The position numbers and the translations under genes are program-made. Positions 11,305 to 21,738 of a stretch of 64,000 nucleotides of DNA are shown here, piece after piece. Source of the DNA: Isoetes taiwanensis (taxonomy: Eukaryota; Streptophyta; Lycopodiopsida; Isoetales; Isoetaceae). The stretch is taken from assembly GCA_021234155.1 (NCBI GenBank), contig JAJEKV010000049.1, forward strand, positions 3,563,487 through 3,627,486. The letters are read 5' to 3'. Each line of letters starts with the position of its first letter. Position 1 is the first letter of the stretch. The notes under the pieces were generated by a model. That model did no database searches. It worked only from the letters and a program-made list of their open reading frames with translations, and had not been told where the DNA came from.

Positions 11305-11745
11305 TACATTGTTCTTTTGATGGCGCTTGTAGCAGTGAAAGTTGAGCCTAGCCTCGTGGCCGCTGCCATCATTAAAAGCCCAGAGGCTTTGACAAAGGCC
11401 AAAACAGCAAGAATTACAAAAATATAACCTCTAATGAGGCAGAGTATCAAGCTTTGATTGCAGGTTCCGTGAAGCTTACATGATGGGAATCAAGAAGTCG
11501 AATATAAAGGGAGACTCTCACTGTGGTGCAATCAAGTCCAAGAGGTATACCAAACCAAGCATTCAAGGTTAGTACAACTTAAAGAAGAGGTTTTGGGACT
11601 ATTAGACAAATTTGAGGCCCGGACTATAGAGCATATCCCTAGGCATTTGAATAGTGAAGTAGACAAGCTAGCTAAAGGTACCATAATGGATTTTTTAGTC
11701 AAGGAGCCTTTCAGAAGAAGAGCTGAACCTCTCAGACTTGTCCAA
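11305..11745 (+). pseudogene. Element A additional RNase H (aRH), upstream of RT
   Basis: All four acidic RNase H positions can be read across short frames: FDGACSSES, SNEAEYQALIAG, NIKGDS and HLNSEVDKLAKG. This is the cellular/archaeal-type RNase H seen as an extra domain in Tat-lineage retrotransposons, where it degrades the RNA strand during reverse transcription. It lies between protease and RT; in described Tat elements it follows the RT-RNase H. The domain is split by several indels and stops. The same position is found in element B, so the order is not an accident of this copy. Confidence 0.75.
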
Positions 11746-12012
11746 TTCTAACTATAGGGATAGAGGAGGCAAGCAGAGAGCAAGTCATTTGTATCCAAAA
11801 GAATGGCCAAACTAGAACCCCGAAAGTTGGTCCAAAAGCTCCCCCGAGCCTTGCTTTAACTCATTTCCTATGTCAGGTCAAGAATTCTCGATGATGTCTT
11901 TGCTTGGGATTACTCTGAACTAAAAGGAATTCCCCCTCTAAAGCAAAATTTGAAATAAAAGTAAAAGATGGCTCGATCCTGCTCAATGTAAATTAAGGAG
12001 GATAAATTCGTC

Positions 12013-13290
12013 TTGTCGCCACTTATCTATGAAGAATTAAAAACTATGGAGAGTTCTAAGCTGATATGTGAGACATTGAACCTCGAGTGGTTGTCTTGCA
12101 TTGTGCCACCAAGAAGAGAAGTGGCCAACTTAGAATTTGTATTGATTATAGAGATATCAATAAGGTTACAATCAAAGACCGCTATCCCCTACCATTTCTA
12201 GAAGAAGTTTTGCATACCATGAGTGGAAAAGAAGTCTATTCTCTTATGGATGGCTTCTCTGGTTTCAACCAAATAGAAGTTGATCCTTTATCACAGCCAA
12301 AAACTGCCTTCATTACACCTTGGGGAACTTATATGATGCTAAGAATGCCATTTGCTTTGAAAAATGCCCCCCGCAACCTTTCGTGAGGGCAATGAACAAT
12401 ATTTTTGAGTCATTATCTCCCCAAGATTTCGTGGCTTTTCTCGATGATTTGACTCTGGCCACCTCTTTGGAAGATCATCTCAAAACAATCTCTAATATGT
12501 TTTCTTTGTGCAGATCCAGTGGTGTGAACTTAAATCCAAAGAAGTGTTTGTTTTTGACTGACAAAGGTGTGCTGTTAGGCCATCAGATATCAGAGGAAGG
12601 AGTTCAGATTGTCGCAGCAAGCCGACAAAGAGTTCTCGACCTCCCAGTACCTAAAACATTGAAGCAGATCAAAGGTTTTGTTGGTACACTTCAAGGCTTG
12701 AGGATCTACATCCCAAACTTCTCTCACATTTTGAGACCTATCACCAAGCTCACCAAAGTAGGGTATGTATCTAAAAATACAAGTCAAAAAGTTCCAGTTG
12801 AGTGGAATGAAGATTGCCAAAGGGCATTTGAATTGATCAAAGAAGAGCTCAAAGAAGAAGGTAACACTTCTGGCCCCTAAACCAAATGAAGATTTCCAAG
12901 TTTATATAACAGTTACATCATTTGCTGTAGGATTAGCCTTATTTCAGAACAAAAGGGTACTAAATTATGCAGGAAAGCAGTGGTCAGACACAGAGGTGAA
13001 TTACCCAGTCCTAGAGAAGTCTGCTGCTGCCCTAATATTTTTGACCACTAAATTTCCCCATCTTCTGATGCAAGCTCCAAAGATTCAAGTCTATATGAAG
13101 GTCAATCCTCTTCCAATGTTGTATGGTAAACAAGCCCTGAAGACCAAGTTCTATAAGTGGGCTGCCATGCTTCAAGACTTTGCCATTGAAGTCCATCTTG
13201 TCAAAGCAGAAAAGGATCCGAGTAGTTTCATACCCTATGCCTTCTACAAATATGATTTGACCTCTGAAGAGGATCAAACAGAAGAAGAGG
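12013..13290 (+). pseudogene. Element A reverse transcriptase and degenerate native RNase H
   Basis: The RT runs from CIDYRDINKVTIKDRYPLP through FSGFNQIEVD, ITPWGTYMMLRMPFALKNAP and the catalytic VAFLDDLTL (12433-12460) to GHQISEEGVQ, in two overlapping frames (12087-12386, 12320-12880). The connected RNase H (about 12890-13270) begins VYITVTSFAVGLAL. The Asp that normally opens this domain (YTDAS-type) is missing, as it is in element B. That fits replacement of its activity by the extra RNase H upstream. Confidence 0.85.
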
Positions 13291-13339
13291 TATGTCATTT
13301 AGTTGGAGAAACCAGGTCTTGGATGCAACCCATTGTCAA

Positions 13340-14573
13340 TTATCTAAGACATCAAGAGATCCCTGCCACATTTTCACCATCTGAGAAAGTTAAGTTTAGA
13401 AGAAGATGTCTAACATATGTGCTGGTTGAGAACATTTTATGTAGGAAGATGCCTTCACAGATTTTGTTGAGGTGCTTGGCTGAAGAAGAACAGGTACAAG
13501 CTCTAAGACATGCTCATGACCTCTGCTATGGTGGACATTATTCTATGGATGCCACAGCCAAGAAAATTCTAAGTTCTGGATACTATTGGCCTACACTTCA
13601 TCATGATGTCAAAAGGTATGTGCAGAGTTGTTCTGGCTGTCAAAAGCATGCCAAAGAACGCCTCAAGGTACCTCCCTTTCACCTATTGTGGCCCCCGCCC
13701 ATTTCTGGTTTGGGGATTAGATTTTGTTGGTCCTATACATCCATCTTCCTCTGCCAAACATGAATACATCCTAGTTGCTACAGACTTCTTCACTAAATGG
13801 GCTGAAGCAACTCCATTGACAAGTGCAAATGCAGATACCACAGCAAGTTTCCTACTCTCTAATATATGTGCTAGGTTTGGAGTACCATTGAAGATTGTTT
13901 CTGACAGAGGAACGCCTTTTGTGAATGAAGTAATAGACAAGCTTACCCAATTGCTTGAGATAAGACATACAAAAGTTCTCGCTTACTACCCTCGTGGAAA
14001 TGGCCAAAGCGTAATCCACCAATAAGACTCGATATCCATTATGAAGAAGACAAGAGATAGGTTTCCAAGAAGCTGGCATACAAAGTTGATCTATGCCCTC
14101 GGTCCTACAGAACCACTTATAAAGTGGCTATAAAAACACTCCCCCTCTATTGTATATGGTACTAGCGCCATTCTACCCTTTGAGTTGCGTGTACTTTCGC
14201 CAAGGATGATGCAAATACAAGTCAAAAGTGAAGAGGATGCTATCTCGGTGCAAAGCAGCAGCAGATGCTAGCCCTTGAGGAACTCGTGAGATAAGACTCC
14301 TGTGTGATAACAGATCACAAGATGAAAATCAAGAAGAAATTTGACAAACAAGCAAGAGAAGTCAACTATCGGGTTGGTGATTTGGTGCTTAAGTTAGCTA
14401 AAAAAACAGAGATCCCACTCTAGGTAAGTTTTCTCGCAAATTGGGAAGGTCCATTTGTCATTTCTTCACATGCCGGAGTAAACTCATATTACTTACAAGA
14501 GTTAGAGTCCGAGAGGATTTTGCCAAATCCTCTCAATGCACAAAGACTTGAAAGCTTATTGGATCTAAACTAG
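13340..14573 (+). pseudogene. Element A integrase (broken)
   Basis: The zinc-binding amino terminus shows HAHDLCYGGH and CSGCQKHAK (HHCC). The core keeps GLDFVGPIH and VSDRGTPFVNE, giving two catalytic Asp, and NGQ, but the Glu after NGQ is lost in the sequence SVIHQ followed by a stop at 14023. The carboxy-terminal part continues with FDKQAREVNYRVGDLVLKL and NWEGPFVISSHAGVNSYYL to about 14573, with frame breaks. No chromodomain is visible, unlike in elements C and D. Confidence 0.8.
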
Positions 14574-14575
14574 CT

Positions 14576-15642
14576 AATGCTAGTTAGTATAGTTGTAGGT
14601 AGTCTAAAAAAAGGTTGAAGTAGTTGAAATCGTTCTAGATATGATTTGCTAACACTATGGGGAGAAAACAATAAAAAGAAGAAAAGTGAAAAAGAAAAAG
14701 TATGTGTTTTGATCTTTAACATTGTCATTTGCGGTGTTCATTAGTTGTTTCCGCTTAAAGCCAGCCGTAAAAAACCATTGCCTCCTAAAGTTGTGCTCAC
14801 ATGCAGGAACTCAAAATCATCATGAACAGTTTTGTTGAACATCTCGTGATGAATACCGTGGATTGAAGTACTAATCTAAGTCATCATGTCATTTTGCAGG
14901 ACCATCCTAGTCTTCCATACCATTCATTTTTCATTTATTGGCTTCCCATTCATATAAGCCTTGCTCATACTTTTATTCATCACCTACAGTGCCGCTATTC
15001 ATCCCCGTGCATCATAAAAAGCGCCTCCTAACTCTCTATTTCATGTTATTTGCGGGATCATCCTTTACCCACTAGCCGCCTTTTATACCACCGCCATTTT
15101 TCTTTTTGGGCAAATTTGCAGGACCATTACATCTTCTAGAATGTGTCTGCACCCTTCCATAACATTCTAGCTTCATCCAAGACTCCTACAAGAATGGGTA
15201 GCTGAAATCCTAAAAGTATCAAGTTTTATTCACAAGATCACTGAAGCAGATTTTGGACGCTCCCCAAGTTTCAACACTTATGGGAAGTCAAAAGAACATG
15301 GTAGCAGACCCTACAAGTTACAAAGGTTCAAAAGTTGTCTTTGTGGTTCAAAGTTGCGTAATTCATCACCAAAAAATGTGAAGTACACATAGTTCTATCC
15401 AGTTTCCTATTTCGCACCATTTTCCATTCATGAAGACCTCAAGAAAACCTTATATTATCTCTCGTGAATGTGATATGCATTGATTTGGCATTCACTCTCA
15501 TATATTTGCACTTTTCGTGATGCTTTTATGTCGTGATTCTAAGAAGCTCGATATTTGAAAGGATAATTCAGATCCGATGATGTCGAGAAGTTTTTTAACA
15601 GTTTCAAGGCCGGGGACCAGCCATTTTTTCTTTTTATAAAGA
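14576..15642 (+). other. Element A 3' non-coding region
   Basis: About 1 kb between integrase and 3' LTR without an open frame. A loosely repeated motif, TTTGC[AG]GGA[CT]CAT, occurs at about 14895, 15051 and 15116. No classic polypurine tract abuts the LTR; the last bases are TTTATAAAGA. Element B has an antisense ORF in the equivalent place; none is visible here. Confidence 0.6.
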
Positions 15643-17543
15643 TGTTGCCCCTTGAAGTGGCAACATGAAGAAGAGATGAAGATATGAAGAAAATTCTAAG
15701 TATTGAGGAGCTATTAAGGAAAAGTATCAGGCTGGAAGAGAATCTAGGCCAGGTGAGTACCCCCGCCAAATCCTCTAGCCAAAACTAGCCATCCTTGATT
15801 TTTCCCAAATTTTTGAGCCTATCTCCTATTTTTTTCTTTGAATTTCCCTATCGCTAGCCAAATATGCTTCTAAAGATGCCTAAAAATCCAAAAATGCCAA
15901 AAATCTATACCTTTGCCAAGTGGCATCCTAGTCATCATCCTAAAGTGCCAAAGATGTCAAAAAGTCAAGTGAAAGTCAAAATGGAAAGCCAAAAGGCACA
16001 CTTTCTAAAAAATACCCTTGCCACGCCATCAAGAGTCAAAATGCCACCTAGGATGGCCACCTTGTTCAAAAAAAATGCTTTGTCATCCAACTTGGGTTAT
16101 ATCTTTGCCACTTGGGCCAAAAATCATGCCACCTCATCAAAAAAATATCAAGGGGCATTTAAAATCTAAAATTCACTTAGGCAAAAAGCCATGTTTGACT
16201 TTGCCACATCATCCTTCACTATGCCAAGTCATCATTTCATCATGTCACCATCCATTGCCCACCACCATTGATTCACCTTTTTAGCCAAAAAATCAAAGTG
16301 CCATTTTTCAAAATTTGACCACATCATCTTGTAGCCCCAATGAAAATATGCCACCCGCACAAAAACTTCCAAAAAGACCCTATATAGACCTTTAAATTCC
16401 ACTTCTTGGGAATCGTGCCTTTGAAAAAAATATAAAAAATTGTCCTATTCTACCCCCGAGACCTAGATTCCTTTCCACCAATCACCCCCATCCACGTGGC
16501 TCACCCACGCGTGGGGGCTGGAGGTACCGAATCCCACGTGGGCAAGACACGCCAATTTAAAAGTTTGCGTGGATTGGGCTATATATCCCGGGCTGACTTT
16601 TTTTCGATTTTGGCCTGTGGGATATATCCATTGAAGAAAATTCTCGCCAAGATCCATTAGGGTTCTATGATTCTCGGCCTCCCCGCAATTTGAGTGATGC
16701 AGAGCAATTCACTCGATCATAATCGACTTCGGAACCAATCGAATCATGAAGAAGATGTGAATTAATAGAGATCATGCCAAGAACAGTAGTATTGCCTATT
16801 TTTGGGAAAAAGAGTTCAGAGCCATATACGCACAAATTGGAGCTCTAACTACCCCGACATGTGTCTATAAAGACGATCCGAGCCAGATTCTATAGCAGGA
16901 GAGGAGATTTTTGATTAGAAACCCGCCCTTGTTCTTGAAAGCCAATATTCGAAGTTCTCGATACAAATTCTATTTCAGAGTGATCGAATGGATTACCCGA
17001 CAAAGTGTATTATGTTCCTAAGATAATCCGAGAAAAGTTTTCTTGAGCAATTCATGGTGTTTCCCCTTTCTTCAATCGATTGAAAGTGTTTTTTCAAAAA
17101 ATTAGGGTTTTCCCATTTTTACGTGTCACCCATTTCTCGCTTAACTTTGCCACTTAATTCCCCATCAATCTTTATCAACAAATGAGTTGAAATCAATTCA
17201 AGTTATCCGATATTATCTAGATTTAGCTAAATTGATAGCTATTCCGCCGTAATTTGTTCAAAAAATTCATCCCAGATTCAAAGGAAGTTTGTCTCAGATC
17301 CCCAAGTTTTTCTTCAATCATTTTCACTACTTTGTTGCGTAAAAAATCCCACCATACACCCGCATTCACATATCACCTCATTTCCTCATGTTTGCACCTC
17401 TTTTCTCATCTTTTCACATCCCTCACCACATCTTTGGCTCTCTCGCACCCTAAACACGTAATTTGGCAAGTATCTTTTAGGAAATCCCACAATTTAGAGA
17501 TTTGTGCATCACGCTTTTGCAAAGGATTCGTGGAAAGACAACA
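15643..17543 (+). repeat. 3' LTR of element A
   Basis: 1901 bp, matching 7334-9231 from TGTTGCCCC to GACAACA. The terminal hairpin is conserved at 15643-15665. LINE-1 sequence resumes at 17544. Confidence 0.95.
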
Positions 17544-17559
17544 AATGCTTTAAGTGCCT

Positions 17560-19031
17560 CGCGATCTTTCTTTGTCCCGACTGACGACTGCTTTTCGCAC
17601 ACCCCGGCGTGGAGAACCACCGAGCTTGCTTGTCTTTCCAAAGCAGGATTTCGTTGGGGACCCATTGCCGCGGGCTAAAGCAAGGTGGGGCAAGCGTGTA
17701 TCAGCCATAGCGACCACCTTTTGGAAGTAAACGATATGGCGTTCCAATGCAGCCCTCGTTGAAGGGGTAGAAAGCCTGCCTCCTCGGAGTAGGATCCGTA
17801 TGGAATCGTGGACTTCACCCCGTGGCCCGCGCCAAGAAGGCCTTCGTGACCGCCGAGGTCATTCCAAGTGTTGAGGGATATCACCGGACCCCACACTACG
17901 CCCCATACAAAAGGACCGGCTCAACCAAGGCCCAAACAAATGTGGACTGGTGGCCTCGTGCATACAACTCGTCGTGTGTGGTCATTGTTGTTCCGCATGG
18001 CATATAGTGCTTTCCAACCATTTGGACCCGCGAACCGAGATAGCCGCAGATCCCAATGGGTGGTAGTTGAGAACTCAATCCCCAAGTACTTGTAGGTCGG
18101 AGCCCTCTCTACCTCCCGCCCCGGTAAGTGAATGTGGGAAGCCTTGGTTGACGGATGATGCAACTAGCAAACACCCTAGTTTTGGCCAAGTTAACTTCGC
18201 ATGCCGTTGAATTGGCAAAAAGTGTCAAGAGCATCCAGTGACGTTGCATGTCCTCGGGGTATAGGCCATGAGGTTGACATCATCGCATATATGAGTTGCC
18301 GGATTGTGTGATGCATGAGATGTCGCCGCGACCTCCATGTTCGAGAGAGCCAATCTTCCAACCGATCAATGTATAGGCCAAAGAGTGTGGGGAGGGGGCA
18401 ACCCCGACGCGACTCAATGCTACCGATCACCGGGCTGTGCCGCCGATGTGATACGGCCCGAGCATGCCTCGTGCAGCCTATATATACCGCATTTTGCAAG
18501 TCCGGGGGTGTCCCCAAACCGCCGCTAATCGGCCCCATAGCTTGTTGCGGGTAATCGCGGTCGAACGCTTTTGCAAAATCCACTTAAACAACAAGATGTG
18601 TTCTGGCCGGCGATTCTCGCTATCTTCAATCAATGTGCGCAGAGTGAAAATATGATCAATAGTGGAATGTTTGGGCTAAAACCCGCCTGTGTAAGAGCTC
18701 AGACCTCCGCTTCTCCTCGCCCATATTGTCACCGCCGCTCAAGGATGCCAGCCAACAGTTTTGCAAAGAGAGAGCTGACCATAATAGTACGGTAGTTGGC
18801 CGGGCATTGAGGGTCCCCTGCTTTGTATATGGGCACTACCCTACTAGTGGTCCATTGCGTAGGGAAGCCTTCTCGCAATGCGCTATTGAACAATGCCGAG
18901 GAGGAGGCAGTAATGGAGGCCCAAAGCCCATTCGAAGTTACGCACCGCATGCCATCTAAATCTGCTACCTTCCCATTAGCTAGACGCCAGAGGCCCATGA
19001 TGACATCCCCTCGCGGATAAAACCGAGCCAT
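17560..19031 (-). pseudogene. LINE-1 ORF2 reverse transcriptase region (fragmented)
   Basis: Recognisable blocks on the minus strand, in order: WRLANGKVADLDGM with VVPIYKAGDPQCPANYRTI (18729-19031), MDFAKAFD and RRGCPLPTLFGLYIDRLEDW (18191-18583), then TYKYLGIEF (17921-18163). The YADD catalytic box expected after the FGLYID block is destroyed by a shift (LIYAMMST is read instead). LINE-2 has the same layout with YADD intact, which supports the assignment. Confidence 0.8.
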
Positions 19032-19604
19032 GCCTATCTGTGGAGGGATGGTGCCGCCCCCGAAGCGGGTCGTGCATGTATTGCAAGTACTTGTACTCCA
19101 TTGCTCCGAGGTGATGTTCCCCGTGGGTCAATGCGGGCTTGCTCAAGACCCCGCTCCGAATGTCCGGGTGCCGGTCCAGAGACCAAACATCTCAAGGTCG
19201 ATGCTCGCGAGGTATCCGCCTTCTTGTTCTTGAGAAAGGAGCTGTATTGACCGATGGCATGTGGGGGGAGATGGGATCGGTGACTTGCCGAGTGTGCGCC
19301 CCAGCCCCGGACACTCATCATCAAACCACCGCTATGGGGAAGGTGGTAGTGCCTGAGGTTCGCCGTGAGCGGCCTCTCCCAAAGCATCTTTCTGCAGCCG
19401 TCAGAAGCAGATGAGTCAGCTGAGCAGATTGCTCTTGAAGTGTGGGGAGTTGCAGCAGTCCCGCCAGATCATGCTCAAGCAACTGGGCATAGGTCCCTGC
19501 ACGGTCGTAGTCCAGGCACAGCTGGGGCACACGGTGTGTTGAGGTAGTAGATGCACGGGGAGCCTCCCAATGGAGATGCATGAACAGGGGCCGGTGGTCC
19601 GAGT

Positions 19605-20396
19605 CTACTCGCCCCGAGTGTAAGTGTCTGTCCCGATGGAAAAATGAGTAACCAGGTGCAGATCCCGTTCCTCAACCAGCAGATAATCCACCACACTGGA
19701 GCCGCCCCCTTGGTTCTCCTGTCTACAAGTGCAGCAGCTGGAAGACGGCCATTGTGCCAACCCATTACAAATAACCAGGTCAAAGATACTACCCAGCAAC
19801 AACAACTGCCTGCCATAGCGCGAAATATGGCTGTCGTCTGATATCCTTGACCAAGCCACCTCTGCGGGGTTCAACTGCAAGACGTCCTCTGCCAGGGACT
19901 CAAATTTTAGAACCTCGCCGGCCCCGCGGTGCATTAAAGTCGCCAAGCAACATAACCCCCGCCTAACCGCTTTGCCTGGCCAGATGTCATCATATAGATT
20001 GACATAGGGCTCCAATCGATCCACTTCCGAATGAGTGTTATAAAAGTTGCTCTCGGCATGTGGAAAGTAGCATGTTGCTATGAGAAGAGTGTCGCCACTG
20101 TCATGCTGCACTCGCACCCACAAGTAGCGATTGTACCTATCTGTTTTGTGCAACGAGACTGAGTGCCTCAAGGTTGCATGGTAGTAGCAGGCAACCCCGC
20201 CATGCCCTCGCTTGCCTGTGCACTCATTGAACACCGAGAAATGCAAATAGCCTGGGAGGTCCGGTAGTCTGTGCCCTGCATGCTCCCATATTTCCATGAG
20301 GAAAATGAGATCCATATCTGGTGCAATAGCGTTGAGACTCTCGCCTTTCTGCCAGGGGAAGCCCCGACAGTTCCAAGACACCATCCGGAGGAACAA
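19605..20396 (-). pseudogene. LINE-1 ORF2 endonuclease domain
   Basis: Begins MFLRMVSWNCRGFPWQ, the standard opening of the EEP endonuclease that nicks target DNA for target-primed reverse transcription. GHGGVACYYH and LLIATCYFPHAESNFYN follow. The GDFN box is present only in a neighbouring frame, so a frameshift lies near 19935. VVDYLLVEERDL, close to the end, is the conserved D-Y block. The product is inactive in this copy. Confidence 0.8.
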
Positions 20397-20515
20397 TTCC
20401 TATTTGTTGGCATTCGATGTGGATGCTCGATGATCTGCCCCGCCAGTGGGGAGCAGTGTGTGTCCGAAGCAAAGCAGCGGAGCGGGCGAGAGAGAGACGC
20501 AAAGAGGGGTATCAA

Positions 20516-20556
20516 AAGAAGAAGAAGAAGAAGCAGCAGCAGCAGCAAAGCAGCAG
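20516..20556. repeat. GAA/GCA trinucleotide repeat
   Basis: A run of GAA units passes into GCA units just upstream of the LINE-1 endonuclease start. It creates long low-complexity Lys/Gln or Leu frames on both strands that should not be taken as genes. Confidence 0.85.
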
Positions 20557-21738
20557 AAGTGGCGGCAGCGACGACGATTGCCTCGGCGACCTCAGTGCCG
20601 GCCTGAAAATGCTAAGCTTGCCCCGGGACAAGGCCTCGCAGCCCCTCACGATGGGCGCCCCCGACCGGGCGATTCTTTGTCACGGCGGGACTCCTGTTGC
20701 ATCGGGGTGAGCTTCCCATAGCTCTTATATTTGCGATTCTCTAGTACCATCTCTATCTCTTACTTCGTGTACAGTTGTACTTGATTAACGAGCTGCTGGT
20801 TTTGGATAATGCCTCCATAATTTTATGTGCTTGCCTTCTGCATTGTTGCACATTTCCTAAATGATATTGGCAGTTTGGCTACTATTGCAAGTATGCTGCT
20901 CAACTGCATTCGTGTTAGTGGGGTTTGTGGAAATCACAAAGCTTTTTGTGTTCCGCATCTTATGCCATCTGCTCTGCTCTTTAGGTCAGTAAATTCCAAC
21001 ATTAAAATTGGTTCATCTCCTATCCCCCGAGTGCAATATTTATGACCTAGAACAAATTGTCAGGGATAAGCTTTCCATGTTCCCGTTTTTGGGAGATGAG
21101 AAGCAGGGCGTGGGCGGACTTTCAATTTGGCTGGATCAAAGCATCGTCGCTAGGGATCACCACCTGGTTCTTCGCCCCACCTCACCTATAAGCCTGCCTA
21201 GTTCGTTGCCCCTGTTGTTGCTCCACTGCATGCCCCATCCACCATTCCATCTCCTCCGCCACCCATCTGCCTTCATAAGGTAACATCTATTTTTATGTAT
21301 GTGTGTTAACCTTATGTCTAAGTGATACTTCTTTGGATTTTTGAATGTTTGACCATTGGATTGATAAATATAAATAATGAATACATCTACATGTATAAAC
21401 ACATGTAGAGCTTGAAACCTACACGAAGTATAATCAATCAGAGCTTCAATCTGATGAGCTCTGTCTTATAAATCAGGGCTTCAATCTGATGAACTGCAAT
21501 TCTTCTTCTACTTTGCAGCTCCGAAACTAGCAGAGGAAAAGTCAAAATGGTTTTCTTTCGTAAAGATTTTCTAATACAAAATGCGGCGCTTATCAAATCC
21601 CAACTCATCAGATCCCACGGGGCTCATCAAATTGAAACCAACGCAGGCCAAAAAGAAATGTAAAAGCCCAAATTTGTTGCATGGAAACTATGGATAGTTA
21701 TTGCTACTATAGGAGATCTCCTAGTTGTGAAGAAGACC
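20557..21738. other. No gene recognised
   Basis: About 1.2 kb between LINE-1 and element B. A small GC-rich part (20580-20710) may still be LINE-1 5' sequence; the rest is ordinary AT-rich intergenic DNA. The last five bases, AGACC at 21734-21738, are the left target duplication of element B. Confidence 0.5.

Larger units (their letters stand above)
7334..17543 (+). mobile_element. Element A: Ty3/gypsy LTR retrotransposon, Tat-like, 10.2 kb
   Basis: Complete structure: 1.9-kb LTRs at both ends (TGTT...AACA), a tRNA-Gln primer site, then gag, protease, an extra RNase H, RT with RNase H, integrase, and about 1 kb of non-coding sequence before the 3' LTR. Every coding domain has frame breaks, so the copy is defective. 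It inserted into LINE-1, whose halves flank it. Its nearest relative in the window is element B. Lineage placement near Tat rests on the dual RNase H and the degraded native RNase H. Confidence 0.9.
17544..20450 (-). mobile_element. LINE-1, 5' part (endonuclease and RT)
   Basis: Minus-strand continuation of the non-LTR retrotransposon whose 3' end is at 6674-7333. It covers an apurinic/apyrimidinic-type endonuclease and the reverse transcriptase, broken by many frameshifts. The sequence is clearly GC-richer than its surroundings. The 5' boundary is unclear: the endonuclease start is near 20396, and a GAA/GCA-rich simple repeat sits just upstream. No ORF1 (gag-like) is visible. Confidence 0.8.

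Noticed and set aside
20417-20721. Lys/Gln/Ala-rich ORFs on both strands
   Set aside because: Produced by the GAA/GCA simple repeat upstream of LINE-1.
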